Shown piece by piece: positions 43,290 through 56,489 of a stretch of 64,000 bases of DNA. Location of the stretch: the NCBI GenBank assembly GCA_948567375.1, contig OX419762.1, positions 36,747,034-36,811,033 on the forward strand, in the 5' to 3' direction. Below the pieces are notes generated by a model. The model worked only from the letters and a program-made list of their open reading frames with translations. It was not told the DNA's origin and searched no databases. Position 1 is the stretch's first letter; each line of letters starts with the position of its first letter. The translations under genes were made by a program, and so were the position numbers. Source of the DNA: Lunularia cruciata. Its lineage: Eukaryota > Streptophyta > Marchantiopsida > Lunulariales > Lunulariaceae.

Positions 43290-44520
43290 AAGCTTACTCG
43301 GTTGCTAAGCGCCTTCCAAGCATTAGGATTCTTTATTAATCTGGTTCCACACTTGCCAAGAAACCGCACCCGCATCCCTAGGCCGCTGGTCGATTTCGGT
43401 GCGCTCGAAGCCCGATATCTTATGACAGTCACTGACTCACAAGTGGAAGCTTGGTAGCAGTGTGTGACTGGGAAAGGTACTCGCAGCTCGTGGGTATATT
43501 TGTCTACGACTTTACGCACGCCACCCTTGTGGCTGGGCGTTCTTAGTACCAGCGGAACGAAAAGCTATAGCGTCAAGAAAGTCGGTCGATGGGATGCGAA
43601 GGAGCGCTGGGACTAGAAACTGTCACGTACGGTCGCTAATCTTTATTTTGTTTATTCGGGTAAATGCCCCCGGGCCTTTCATCTATCGTTTAGAGCCCGG
43701 AGATTCGACGCAAACCCTTTCGGCCGAATGCTATGAGTTTAAAGGGAGAGATGCTACGCACTTTGTCTCAGAACTGTGTAATCCTGCGCACCTCTCAGCT
43801 TCCACACAGGCGGGCTACCTCTCGGTGCAGATATCGTTCATTGTACTGTAAGTGGAATCAAAGCCTCATGCAGCCCAGGGAGAATCTCTGTCTGATTTTC
43901 TTACGCATCATATTCTTAGGCACCGCCCCGATAGATACTCGATTATGGGTTGCCTGGAGAGTCGGATCGAATTGCACCATATCCGTGTGCTGAACGCGGT
44001 GGAATAGTTGGCTCCAGCACCTCTAAGCGAATCTACTGCTTCCTTGCCATGTACGGTCTCATCAGGAGACCCACGAGCCACCAATGCGACTCTATGCATG
44101 CTATATCGCTGGGTCAAACAGCGCCAGCCACCGTGTTTTCCAGGAGACGATAACGACACCGCTTGAGATGCTCCGTGACGATATCCATTGAACTGAGACG
44201 GCTTGCTTCTGAGAGATTCGGCCCGGCCAGAAACTGCTTGACTAGTTTCCCCGAACAATCCCTCCTGCTTTTGCAACTCACTCCGAAAAGACTTTCAATT
44301 TGATACCCATTTTATCAAAGTGTCAAGAAACATATAGTACAAAAACACCCATGCTCAAGTCTGCCACCTTTCGGTATAGATCACGATTACAGATTGGGCT
44401 TTTGCTTTTTGAGCTGTCCTTTAGCGGCATCGCGTCACTCAGCATCACTACAAAGCCACCCCGAAAGGAGGGATACGCGTTTACCAAGTAGAATCCTGGA
44501 CCTTCGCTATAATGTTGGAA
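43290..44520 (+). other. Possible organelle-derived segment with group II intron-like motifs, copy 1
   Basis: GC-richer and differently composed from its surroundings. 43605-43640 reads GAGCGCTGGGACTAGAAACTGTCACGTACGGT, resembling the GAGCCGTGTG...CACGTACGGT stem common in group II introns (no run of more than 20 bases is claimed as exact). Just before it, 43530-43580 reads AFLVPAERKAIAS, similar to the AFLVLAERKVMAS block of mitochondrial nad1. No open gene remains. It could instead be an unrelated repeat. Confidence 0.35.
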
Positions 44521-44727
44521 ACAGTGCCCCTACAAAGTAGGGGTTGCGCATTTCTGTGTATTCAAGATAATTGAACCAACAAGAGCCCGACTGCATGATG
44601 GGACAGGATCTTATGACCGTCACGGTTTCTTGCTCACCGGTCACCGCTCTGAATACCTTCGCAACTTAAATTCAACTTAAATCCGAAGGTTTTTGAATGG
44701 TACGTTACAGTTGGCACTACAGTTTGA

Positions 44728-44835
44728 AGAAAGAAAAAGGCGACGGGCCCAGGATAACAAGCACGGGAAGACCCCATCAATCAACCCCTACAAAGATGAG
44801 ACATAGGAGGTAAAATGAGGTTAATTCTCAATACC
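44728..44835 (-). repeat. Non-LTR tail copy, minus orientation, copy 1
   Basis: On the minus strand: TTTTACCTCCTATGTCTCAT, then GGGGTCTTCCCGTGCTTGTT and CCCGTCGCCTTTTTC, colinear with the tails at 36.0 and 39.7 kb but diverged. Confidence 0.5.
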
Positions 44836-45469
44836 AGCAAGGAAGGTTCACCCTAAACCATATTATCTTCGTCGGGATTAACTAAAATTAAATAAATTAT
44901 AACAATTTCTGGAGTAATTGGAGTTCCATTTACTCCAGCAATGATGAACTCTATTGCTGGAGTAATTCGAACTCTTGGCAAAGGAGATAAATTTTGTAAT
45001 AGATATGAAGAAAATTAATTGTTCACAATGGCTAATACTAGTGAGGTGGTATATTGCCTTGTTACAAGGTGGCCTTTGGAAGCAGAGTAGTCCTATCAAG
45101 ATCATCTTCTACATTGTTCAACATGCGCACAAGTTTGTTGTTTGACAACCATAAAGGTTACATGCATCACCTGGAGGGTACATATTATATCCTGGGTCGA
45201 CTTGAATGAGGAATCTCATGAAAGTGTGTCTAGCTGAAAATGACAAAGACGAGTCCTATTTAGCTAGTACTATAAGACGAGAAATCTACTCCCTAATGGC
45301 AATCTGGAGAGTCGAGAAGGAAATAAACGGGGACTGAAAGAGAAATCCAGATTTGACAAGCATCACTTTTACCGGAACATGATTCCCTACCATGATCGCA
45401 CAAGCAGAACAGACGATTTATAAATTCTAATCTTATTCTTCGGACATCCTACATCTTGTCAAGGTGTCG

Positions 45470-45640
45470 TAGTTCTGATACATCTTAGGTGCCGTAGGGC
45501 GATTCCTCGTACAGATACTGTTGGGGCTAAGCCTCTTTTTACCCCCTATGTCTTTTCCTTGTACTGCTTGATGGCGTCTTCCCATCCTTCTTCGCTATCT
45601 TACGCGGTCCCCACTTTCACATCTTGTCAAGGTAATCGTG
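45470..45640 (+). repeat. Non-LTR tail copy, plus orientation, copy 1
   Basis: ATCTTAGGTGCCGTAGGGCG, then TGTTGGGGCTAAGCC and GTCTTCCCATCCTTC align with the minus-strand tail of the element at 36.1 kb, including the piece upstream of the hairpin. The duplication copy at 63.9 kb contains the same tail up to the window edge. Confidence 0.6.
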
Positions 45641-48600
45641 TAGAGGTATTGTAGGGCAGGTCAAAGTTATGTAGCATGTGCTATCAAGGTATTACAGTTG
45701 TACAGGTATCAGAAATGTATGTTCGTATATACGTGGGACATAAGAATATTAAAATTTATCAATTGGTCAAGAATATTCTCAAAAGGCATATATATTAGTA
45801 ACTTATCCTCCAAACTCTGATATAACAAGGATCAATGTTTTGTGGACTAGGTGTTTGTAGTTGTATCTTGGTGGATATATTTTACATTTGTTTTACCAGG
45901 AATTCTGTTAACGAACCTTGTGATATAATTCACAGATGACGAGAAGGTAAAAGTACATTAGAAATGATATGAGAGATAAAACTATATTAATTGGAATGGA
46001 GCTTCCTTTAAAGACATTATATATACTCTCTTGTCAGGGGTGCGAGGTTTTAAAGAAAAGATTTAGACTTCGAGAAGTCCAGACTATTATCTGAGAGCCG
46101 AACTTATTTTAGTGGATGATCGACACCTCTAGATCTTCTCTTTTGGACCAAACCTTCATGAATTTCATTAGATATTAGACTTCAAACCTATAATGAGTGT
46201 ACTTTAATAAGGCAGAAAGGCAAAGGATCTTTATTTCCAAATTATCTCTTACATTGCACTTCTTGTCTGTCAAAATCTCACCATTGCACTTTGGAAGGTG
46301 CAATTCATGAAATACTCATCTTGCGCTGCCACGAACCCTTTTCTTTGTGTTAGTTGAAATATTTAAAGGTGCATGTCCATAATTTCTGGAAAATGAAAAA
46401 AACGGTGCAAGTAGGAAATGGAACAAAGATCATGATGATTATGAAAGAAAGTAATATTGAATTAGAATAGGAAGAGTGAGACTTGACAATCAAGAATGAA
46501 GTGTAGTTTGCAATCTAAATGAGTATCTAGAAGGCTCAATAATTTATGGCTTAAGTAGTTTAAACCATGAATGAAAATAAGGGATTTAAGAAAAATAGAA
46601 AAAGTTTATTAATTGACATAAAACGTGAAGATGTTCTAGTAGTTAAATCATGTAAGTTGTGTTAAAAAATATCATAACATAGAAATTTTAAGGCTTAAGG
46701 TGCTTGTGACAAGAGGCGTTGGATCAACATACAGAATCTGGAAAATATAAAGTAGGCTTGTAAGTAAGAAAAGGAGTTCTTTGGTGGAATTGTATATGGA
46801 ATTATAAAGGATTCTTACTGTAGAAGATAGTTAACTTAGGATAAATGGAAAATGCGAGGACATACGGAGATTGGGTGTACTAGAAAAATATTTTCCCCAA
46901 AAGTAGACCATTCTAAGCTTTGTGGACTTTTAAGTCTACAGATTAGATATATACATATGAACAACCAGAATTTTCTTTAAAACTAAAGACATTTGAGAAA
47001 AGAATTATCAAATATCTTGATTTTTTAAATACAAATACCTTTTATTGATACTAACATACATGAATGAAATAGTTTCTCACCAATCAAGTTCATTTGATTA
47101 GTTGAGAAAAATAGCATCATAGACCCAAATGAATTGTATAAATAATGAAATTATTTATATGATTAATTGAGTGAGTTCCTGTAAGTAAAAAACACTATTT
47201 TCATTATATTTATTTGACTATAAATAACTATAGATTTTTAATCTTAAATTTATATAATTAAAGATAAATAGAAAGTATGATTTTAGAATACTATTTTTAA
47301 TTAGATATGACAACCAAAACTTTCAATTCAATGAAATGAGAATTTCAAGTATTCACCACACAAAGATTTTCATTATGTAAGTTAAACATGATATGGGCTT
47401 ATTCTCCGTATATATTTCTATCCGAAAACATGAGAAGATGCATTGATTCATTCAGTCACTCTCTCATGTTTCTCTCAAACATCGTATATATCTTTCACCC
47501 TCAAAGCATTTGATATTTATCCTTGATGTCACCATCGTATCCAGAATTCAGGATGGTTATTGATGCCAATGTCACTATTTACCTTTTACCAAGTGTTTGC
47601 ATAACCCAAATACAATCATACACTAGAAAGCCTCTACTTAGGTTGACAAGTATCATTGAATTTTAATAGTATTTTGTTTATACCACAAACCTTAGAGGCG
47701 TCCAACCAAAAATCTTCTCAAGCTCTTCAAATTCTTCTACAAGCTCTTGAGATAATGTATTTCGTGAGTCTAGGATTGTTGTACCATATGTATCTCTCTC
47801 TAGTTTCACATTTGTTTCATGAGTTGGTTATGAGCCAAAACCCTTTGCTAACTTATGGTCTGCTTTGGTATCCTATTTTGGATGTCCTCCATCCATTTAC
47901 ATCAATGAGGAAATTGTTTTATTCTATAATAATATACTTTAGATCTGAGAACTTGTTTTCTCTTTATTACTATTAATACTCTCTTCTTGCATTCGTAATG
48001 TAATTGTTATGATGCATAAGTATGTCAATGAATTACATAGATATGTAATTGTTGAGATACATGAGTATCTCAATGAATTTTGGACGTACATTTAGGAAAT
48101 CAAGAAAATAGTATGAGTAGTTGTATTCAAAACAAAAGATTCATATTCTAATAAAATTTCTGATTAACGAATCTAAAAAAGAACAATAGATGTACGGTTT
48201 TAAGCGCAAGAAAGTGTATTAGGTTCAGTAATAAAAGACTTAGAGAGTTTTAGAAACTTTCATTATTTTATCAAGTCGTTTTTCCTTTCTTTCTTAAAAT
48301 GAAAAGTATAGTTTTACGCATTAAAAGATGTTCTTAGCTCAGTAATATGAGATTGTAAAAAACAACCGGAAAAGGGAATATGAGGAAAACATAGGGAAAT
48401 TTATAAGAGAATATAATAAATAAGAAAGTGGAATTCCGTATTGAGCATAGTATATTAAATATCAAATTTCTAAGAATTTTAGAATCACAGTTCAGAGTGA
48501 ATGAAATTTTAGACTCAAAAGATAAAACTACAAAGGTGGTATTCCAAAATCCTACTTTAGAATGAAGAAATAGAAAATTGATTGATAGATTTTCCTGTCC

Positions 48601-48780
48601 TCTTTGCTATCCTGTGCGTGCCACAACTTACCATAAAATAGTGTAGATGCCGGTACTTATAGTCAATGAAGTAATAGGAACAGAGCAATAGAACAACTGA
48701 CAGAAAGGTTGAATGCAAAGCTTGGCTGATAAAATACACAGATAAAGCTGCTAAGCTTTATCTGTAAAGACACATCATTT
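45641..48780. other. AT-rich spacer, no gene recognised
   Basis: Very AT-rich. ORF 47656-47976 (hydrophobic, no known motif) and 48739-48557 are the only open stretches, and neither resembles a family. Confidence 0.4.
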
Positions 48781-49521
48781 GTTTAGTCCACTTCAATAAC
48801 ACGTGCATGCAACGACTTTTCTGTGATTCTGCAATTGCGAGGCAACTGTACAAATGCCCTGGAAGTCGTCGAAGGACCCAGCCCACCAGCTGACTTTGTT
48901 CAAGTGCCTCCTCTCATAATTTTTCCGGTCTGATGTATGTGCACAATGATAGAGTCAGGGTTGCAATTCGGTGATTTGGAAAGAGAATTCAGAGAAAATA
49001 AAACACTGGCTTGCAACTCCATACTCTCATGGATCATTGAAGGTCAATGGCGTACCTAGTGGAGATATCGCGAATTGAAAATATCTCTCTACATGCGGAA
49101 CGAAAAAAATTGTTTCGGCTCGAGTCCTCATGAACATCGACCGTACGCGTAGTACTTACTGCCCTGACAGGTCCCTGAGGTATCCTACAGTTGCCTACCA
49201 TCACCAGTTCAATACCTCAAGTTTAGAATTTAAACTGTGACAAATGTTCTTCTTCATGAAACACCGCTACTAGCCCAGGATTGCATCTGTGTTACTTCAG
49301 ATTCTTCTTATATGAAATACGGCAAAATCATATATGAAATATAAATTTGACCAAGTGGGCTACTGACAGTATTGGTCACAAAGTCAGGATTTTTATATAA
49401 TAGTACCTGAATTTCATGGTTCTGTGTAGGTGCTTAATTCAGGACCCCTGGATTCTTTTATTTTGCTTGACCAAATCTTAGCAATTCAATGGAGTCATGT
49501 TCATACTTTAAAGTTATGCAG

Positions 49522-49657
49522 GCGCATCGCCATATCATCCAGTTAGAATACGCGATCTAAGATCGGAGAGAGCATCTGCATCAGCGAAAGGGAAGATCAA
49601 AGCTATTAAGTAGAAAGGAAATGCTCAAGCAAAGGATCTGATTCACAACTGGTACAG
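49522..49657 (+). pseudogene. Exon-like block with splice signals, unassigned
   Basis: TTATGCAG acceptor and CAG/GTAATA donor enclose 136 bp. One frame gives ASPYHPVRIRDLRSERAS, AKGKIKAIK, a TAG, then GNAQAKDLIHNWYR. The end faintly recalls TFIIS N-terminal-type helices, but this is too weak to name. Flanking 48781-50310 is otherwise unassigned and contains the NLR promoter. ATATATT at about 50252 is a weak TATA candidate. Confidence 0.25.
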
Positions 49658-50310
49658 GTAATATGGAAACCCGGAACTCCACGAGCACCAATACTCTTTC
49701 TGTTACCTGCTCGTTCCGCGTTTGTTTCTTCATCATAAATAAACCACGTCTCGGGCCTAAATCAGTGCCTGTCTTGTGGCGGAATAAAACTCTCTCGAGG
49801 TCACCTACAGTCCATTACGAGAGCTGAGCATCCCTTAGGATGAGGTTAACTCGTTACGATCTTTTTATCATCGGGGTGCAGCCACAAGATATTTCTAAAG
49901 CTTGAAGCAAGCATCAGTTCAAGGCGAATCAATCACCTCCCTTTGCGCTTCGTGTTCATTCCCATATCCACGTCAAGCCAGGTATACATCTCCCAAATCT
50001 TTGTTCAATTTACATATGTCTACCATAAAAAAGAATCCATTCGCTTCCCTGGCTTTCGATTGTTAACTTGACTCATAAGTTGCTCTTTAAGGTGGAGAAT
50101 TCTCTTAAAACTTAGTACGAAGGATATCTGCTTGGATTCGACACTTAACCGGCGTTTTTGTATCCTTTTCTGATATTTCTTCCATTCTTTTTCGTTTGAG
50201 GATTCCAAACTGAATCTGGTCTGTTGGCCCCTCCCTCTGCGCATCTTAAATATATTACAGGAAGGTGTGGATTGGGTGAACTTGGATAGTACTCAAACTC
50301 GGAAGTTCAA

Positions 50311-53300
50311 ATGGCGATACTCCAGGAAGCCAAAGTTCTGATGGACATTCTTTCGACCGCAGGCAATGCAGTTATGACAGCACGGAGAAACTACATTCAG
50401 TCTTCTGATGATTTGGCAGGTTTTGACCTCAAGGCGAATGAGTTTGAGGAGAACAGAACACGATGGCAGCAACTAGTTGAGAAGTATCCTCTTCCTCCCA
50501 ATAGTCAAGTGCAATCTCGACTGAAGAAAGCTGTTGATGTGTTCGAGAAACTGGCTAACGAGGTTAAGAGAACGAAGGAGAAGACTTTTTGTTGTATGGT
50601 CTGCTATAAAGTGACCTCTCCGGACTGTATAGCTCTGAGTCTGAACGAGGTGAATGAAGTACTCGCCAGTATTTTGAAGGACATGAGGGATAGTGATGAG
50701 GCAGAGGGACTTGCAGAGAAACAAGCTGATACGGTCAGAGCACCATTCGACTTTATGGACGACGAGAAGTACGTGCCAATTAAGAAGACTGTCGAAGATA
50801 TCAAAGCATGTTTGGACAAGGACGATTCTTCTCATAACATGATCTTGCTATGCGGTGAATCTGGTCAGGGGAAGTCGTCCATGGCTAAATACATCACCTT
50901 GATGTATTATAAGGAATCAACTCGAGCTCCTCCGCCATCAGGAAGTCCATCCACCGGATTCCGTGATGGAATAGTTTTTCTTCGATGTGGGAAGAATGCA
51001 GATTCCAGATCTTTGTTAGTTTCAATGGGGAAGAAGCTGGGTTATGGAATGAGTGCATATGATCGGTCGGAAGATCTTCTAAAACAGAAAGACGAGGATG
51101 GTCTCAACCAAAAGGGACGAATCGATGTAGAAGAATTGCGGGGGATTCTCATCAAAAGATTTGAACTCCTCAGCAGCGTGTTGATAATTCTTGACGATGT
51201 TTGGGAACAACGGGTGTTACAGGATCTGGTAATACCGGTGCTACCGGAGACAAAAGTCAAGTATTTAATCACCACCCAAAACAAGTCATTGTGGAGAGAC
51301 AGAGTGGACTGCATTGAGATTGGAAGGCCAAGCAAAGAAGAGGCGAGAGAAATCTTAGCCAACCATATGGGATTATCAGAGTCCGACCTGTTGGAATTCC
51401 CATCTGAAGTAAAGGTATATTACTTCTAAACATCAATGGTGTCAGTTCAAGTCCGCTTTGAATTTTATTATTCCTATCCTGCAGGGTGGATTTCATGTTA
51501 CTGTGAATATATCGTGTTCTGTTTCCGTAATAGCGGAGGGAATGCACAAGCCATCACAAGAAAGCCTGGGTAAAGGATTAGAGATAGCATATGAAATCGT
51601 GGCAGTGTAGAAAGTTTTATTTGATCAGTCTATTGCGGTTATTCCAGAGTCTTGATTATCTTGTTTCTGAACTCAATAATTTGGCCTTCGTAGCTTACTT
51701 TGACAGAATAGAGGAAGCCGATGTTAATTCCATGTCAGGAACGTGTAGTCTTCTTGATCTCCAAGTTTACATTACGCAACAAAATATTTTGAGCAACTAG
51801 CATCACAAGCAAAACTGGTTCCTGATCTTTCATTATTAATTTTTTTCTGCTAAATTCTGTTACAGGGCGAAGTTGACTCGTTGCTCCAGGATGTCCGTCA
51901 CCATCCGCTTGTTCTAGCGAATTTGGCCACTGTGATTCCAGTCAGGAATTCCAACGTTCTAGCAACATGGAAGAACTTGAGGAAAGAGTTGCTAGATGTT
52001 CTGACTAGTGTGGATGCAAACAACCATGAATCTAGACCAACTTGCTTTAACGAGGCTTACGAGCGCAGTGTGCTACCATCGTTGACAATGGCGTTTGATC
52101 AGTTCACACCGCAAGCCCAGACACTGCTACACTGTTTAGCAATGTGCTCCGCAGAAGGAGTCGATGAAAGCGTTCTGAAATTTTGGTTTAAGGCCCTAAC
52201 TGGAAGATACAGTGAATACTCATTCAATCTTTCCTCTGGGGATCTTAAAGAATGTTCTTTTATCACGGTTGCTACCACGGAAGTTGCAGGGAGAGAAGAG
52301 CTTTGGACCCGATGGTCAATGCATGATCTCCGGCATCAACTCATTTGGGGGATGAAATTTGGAGAGATTCAAAGTGTGCTACAGAAGCTAACTGAAGGAC
52401 ACTTAAAAAGCGCAGGGCCGAAAGGAAAGGGCTCTGATGCCGACATTGAGAAGTTGTTGAGTACGGCCTTGTGTTTTCTTTATGGCAATTCAGACTGCAA
52501 CAAACAAGCACAAAGCAAATTGGACCTCCACGTGGATGTACTGTCCAGTTCCAAGGTGAACTGGCTCCGAAGTGCGAAGAAAGATTTCATCAAATCTTTC
52601 ACGAAGCTTCTGTATCCTGACTGTGAGATGGAGTGGCAGAAGAATGCACACGCGATTGCAAGAACTGTAAGCTGATAAATGAATTATATCCATGTTTCTT
52701 ATTTCTCATTTCCTTTGTTGCCAAATTGACACCTAAGCGCTCATTGTCATCCGAAAGCATTCATGCAATATCTCAGGTTATAAGTCACAAAAATCTTGCC
52801 ATATGTATATTATAATATGTAATGTAGATTAAGGATTGCTCTACATTAATCTACATTGCTCTAGGTCCTAGAGCAATGTAGATTAAGGATTTATTCCCAC
52901 ATATGTGCTTGTGTATCTATATGGCCACAGGTAATTCTCCAATATTTGGAGACCGGAAAGTTCCATGACATTGACAGAGAAATCTCGCGGCTGCTGGAAA
53001 CATCAGAGACGGCTTTGGCTACATGTGCCGCTTTGACGTCAATTTCATGGCGTAACCTCCAGGATGGAGATCTCCTTCCCAGAACAGAAAGGACCCTCCT
53101 CGAGAAAATCCACATGTACTCAGAAAGACCTCCACAACCAGGCAAAGAGCTTGATTTGTATGTGAGAGCCTTGAAGTCCTGCTTTAAAGTAAGTGAACCC
53201 TTCACTCTCCAACAAGAACCGCACATTTCCAGGTTCAGTACAGTTGTTGTCAAGTTTCTGCGGTGGCCTTGGGGCATTACTCCCCTGAAAGATGATGTAG

Positions 53301-56300
53301 GTATGGCCCAGTCACTTCTGTCCATGCTGTGGCTAGTGGTAACCAAGGATACAGGTTCGAAAATAATGTGGAAGGCGAAACTTGCATCTACTCCAGGTTT
53401 GAGCGAAATTCTTCTGAGTTTTTTGGATGTTCGTTCCATCGTCCATCGCGATCTTCATTGGTGGTCTTCTCGGGCTTTCCTCGCGATCGCATGTCAAGAT
53501 AACGAAATTAAAGCCAGAACCATCTTGCTTCCCGATGTATTGGAGGTTGTAGTTGGCATATTAGGAGAGACTCACTCTCGGTTGCATAAGAATGCAGCTC
53601 ACATATTGGAGGAGTTGGCATGGACAGCAGATAGTTCTGAGAAAATTGTCTTCCATCCGGGAGCTCTGGATGGACTGTTGAGACTCCTAGAATCTGATAT
53701 ACCTGGTACAGTATGTGCAGCACTACGGGCTTTAGCACAACTTGCCCGCATGTTACCAAACAGAGGACTTGTTGCCTCGTCTTGGGAACTACTGCAAAGC
53801 CTAATTCACCAGGATGCCCATCTTGATGTTCTGAGAAATGTGGCGACCACTGTGCTCAGCGAAGGAGTGGGTACAAACAGGGTACGACTGGCGGAGATCA
53901 TAGAGCAGTATGAGAAGCTCCTACGGGATAATGTGCCCGAGAATACTCGGGCAGGGGCAATTACAGCTTTGTGCATCTCTGCGACCACAGCGACAACGCG
54001 TGAATTGGTTGTGAGCTATCCACAACTCCTGGAGCACATGCTAGAAGGTCTCCGAGAAGGGGCGGTCACTTCTGTCTTGAAGGCTCTTTGTGAAGCCATG
54101 CAAAATGTCATCACCCATAGCAAAGGGATGGAAGATGAGCGGAAAAGAAGACTCATGGTTGAGTTGGTGCACAGATGTGTACAATTGACGCAGTCTGCTA
54201 ACGCAGAAGTGCAACGGGAAGCTGGGGGTGCTCTAAAACTTCTAGCCTCTGCTCATCAATTGTACGATGTCATGGTTACAGATCCAAATACTATAATTGG
54301 ACTATTTCTGGATTCGGTACAAGAAAGTAGAAATCATTCTGTCGTAGAGACTCTAGGGAAGATCGTTTCTCTGTTCCTCGGGACATCAAGAGAGTCTGAA
54401 CAAAAACAAGAGATCTCAAAAGATGTTCAGGGCAGGATTTGGACAACCTTTCTTGGGTTCTTAGAAGATGATACGAATCCAGAAATGCAAGAGGCTGTCC
54501 TTCAAGCCTTAGTTTACCTTACAAATAAACAAGAGGTGTACAGTGTCTTCGTTGGAGAAGCCAAAGAAATACTAGACCTTCTTGTGAGCGTTCTAAATAG
54601 AACACCAAAGCAAACGCATCTTGTCCCTGCAGCATGGCTAATTCGAAATTGTTTGGAGAGAGAAGGAGAAACGGATGCTCAGAAGACTCAAAGATTGTCT
54701 TTCATGCCAAGATTCATGCAGAGCTACGTTGCATTGCTAGCAAGTGGGAAAGGAGCTGATTTGCAAGCACAAGCAGCCCTTGCAATTGGAATCCTTTCAA
54801 TGGGGAAAGAGAACCGTGAATTCATTATGACGTTCCCAGGAACTCTGGATTCACTTGTAGCGCTCTTGACCAAAGAGAATGCGACACCGTCTGTAGCGGG
54901 GCTCGTTGGTGATGCAGTTCAACATATCAATGAGAACGGAACAAAGACGGAGAGCGTGGACGGCATTGTCTCTGATTTCAAAGCTAAAATCTTTAGAAGA
55001 TACCAGCACTTGCTAGCAGACGACGTACCGGAAAGAGTGCAGTGCAAGTCAGCAACGGCGTTATCGAAATTCCTCTATTCTGAAACGAATCGCCAATTGT
55101 TCACTAGTCTTTGCCCGAATCGTCACGACAATCTCATCCGAGTTTTCAACAAACTCGCCGGACGCGTAGCCAGTCCATGGAGCGCGAGGTTCTGGGTCAT
55201 TTGTTGCTTGACATTTCTTGACCAAGAGAGAATGGAAGAGATGCATCTCTCTAGTGCTGATGCGATAGGGGGAAGATGTTATGGTAAAATGCGCATGAAA
55301 CTGTATGGAAAAGCACTCGCAGATTTTGACAGTATTATCCAATTATCACCTTCTTGGGAGTACGTTTACAGGTGAGAGTCTTTGCCCTCCCATACGGTAC
55401 GTTCTAGCAGTTGTCGGCGAAGAAAACAACAAGCCGACTGGGATCGTTATCCTCCTTAGGGTTCCTGGGTTTCGTTTTGGTCTCACCAGGGTTTTTCGGG
55501 CTGTTCAGTGGTATTTCCGTTTTCCCTCGAACTGAACCGGCTGGCTATGTTTAGTTTACGTTGAGCGTGCATTTTATTGTGATTATTTTCAATATGAATA
55601 TCGGTTAGTAAAATTCTATTTTATATATATAACACTTTTCACAGTGTTTAATTTTAATTTTAATTTTTACTGAAAAATGATATTACACTACTAGATCATG
55701 CGAAACACATGAATACAACCAAAAATCGAGTGAAGACGAGTTTATTACCGGAGAGCACTTGAAAATATAGAATCAAATATTAAAGAACTAAATGAACACT
55801 AAATTATTCATAATTTTACTTTAGACAAATATTTTACTGCTACAGTCCTTGAAGTCCTCAAAGACTTGAAACTTGTTGATTTATATTATAACACGAAAAT
55901 AAAAAACACGATTAAACTCATCAAATCCGTTTTCTCGCCTCCTATACTTGAAATCATTCGTTATCTGCAGGTTAGTGAGAGCAGTCTAAGGTAATGAATA
56001 TGTATATTTGTTCAGCCCGCAGAAATCGAGTCATACAGGGATCCCACATGTACCTGACTGACTCCATGGTTGAGTTCTGATGTTCTTTGTCTCTCATGTT
56101 TTGCTGGCAGGGGCAGAGCTTTCGCAAGAGCCCAACTAGGGAACACAGCCGGGGCTTTGGAGGATCTGAACCGTTCCATGGAGATGGTGAGTGGGACATG
56201 GCAGCACCATTGGCAAGAGAGGGGCATCTTGAAGAGAATCATGGGTGATTACGACGGAGCGCTGTCGGATCTGAATAAGAGTTTGAACCTTGACCACGAC

Positions 56301-56489
56301 CACTACGAAAGCCTGAAGCACCGTAGTTATGTTAAGTTTCTCATGGGAGATGAACGTGGAGCCCGGTTCGATGCAGAACATGCCCTCATGAGTAAACGTC
56401 TAAAGCTCGATAGTTATCTACTGCATTATCCAAGCCTTCCATATTTCGGTTGTATGTCGGTGACCTTTTCAGAATTTGACCTTCGATAG
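50311..56489 (+). CDS. NLR immune receptor: helical N-terminus, NB-ARC, ARM-like repeats, TPRs
   Basis: Four exons with GT-AG introns: 50311-51414, 51866-52666, 52931-55371 and 56111-56489. The lengths add to 4725 nt, exactly 1575 codons with the stop and no internal stop. Start context is AAATGG. Residues 1-130 are predicted-helical with heptad-like patterns and no TIR. NB-ARC motifs are P-loop GESGQGKSS (182-190), kinase-2 LIILDDVW (291-298), KYLITTQN (317-324), HHPL in place of GLPL (380-383) and MHD (520-522). Residues ~640-1390 form Leu/Ala-rich helical repeats of ARM type (for example AAHILEELAW, ALRALAQLAR, AALAIGILSMG). From ~1395 there are three or more TPRs (YGKALADFDSIIQL, RGRAFARAQLGNTAGALEDL, GDYDGALSDLNKSL). 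No LRR. NB-ARC should act as an ATP/ADP switch; the ARM/TPR part likely senses or binds partners. It looks functional. Confidence 0.85.

Larger units (their letters stand above)
39800..45549 (+). repeat. Segmental duplication, copy 1
   Basis: Nearly identical to 58288-64000 in the same orientation. The left edge is sharp (GTCTAAGTGCC at 39800 and 58288, unrelated before that). The offset is 18,488 at the left end, 18,473 by 41.0 kb and 18,451 from 43.2 kb on, so a few small indels separate the copies. The right end is set only by the window edge. It contains the relics listed next. 39801-40996 holds two small ORFs (40227-40457, 40558-41007) that I cannot assign. Confidence 0.9.

Noticed and set aside
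43229-43519. Minus-strand ORF of 96 codons, duplicated at 61680-61970
   Set aside because: No recognisable domain. It overlaps the plus-strand organelle-like stretch and is open in both copies only because they are near-identical.
47656-47976. 106-codon plus-strand ORF in the AT-rich spacer
   Set aside because: Hydrophobic, AT-driven composition, no family resemblance, no neighbouring exon signals.
51485-51596. Possible extra NLR exon between exons 1 and 2
   Set aside because: It has an acceptor and an open start (GGFHVTV) but runs into TAG. The direct join 51414-51866 is in phase and gives normal spacing from the NB-ARC third subdomain to HHPL.
52891-53439. 182-codon minus-strand ORF opposite NLR exon 3
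   Set aside because: Antisense to a well-supported coding exon, with no domain of its own.
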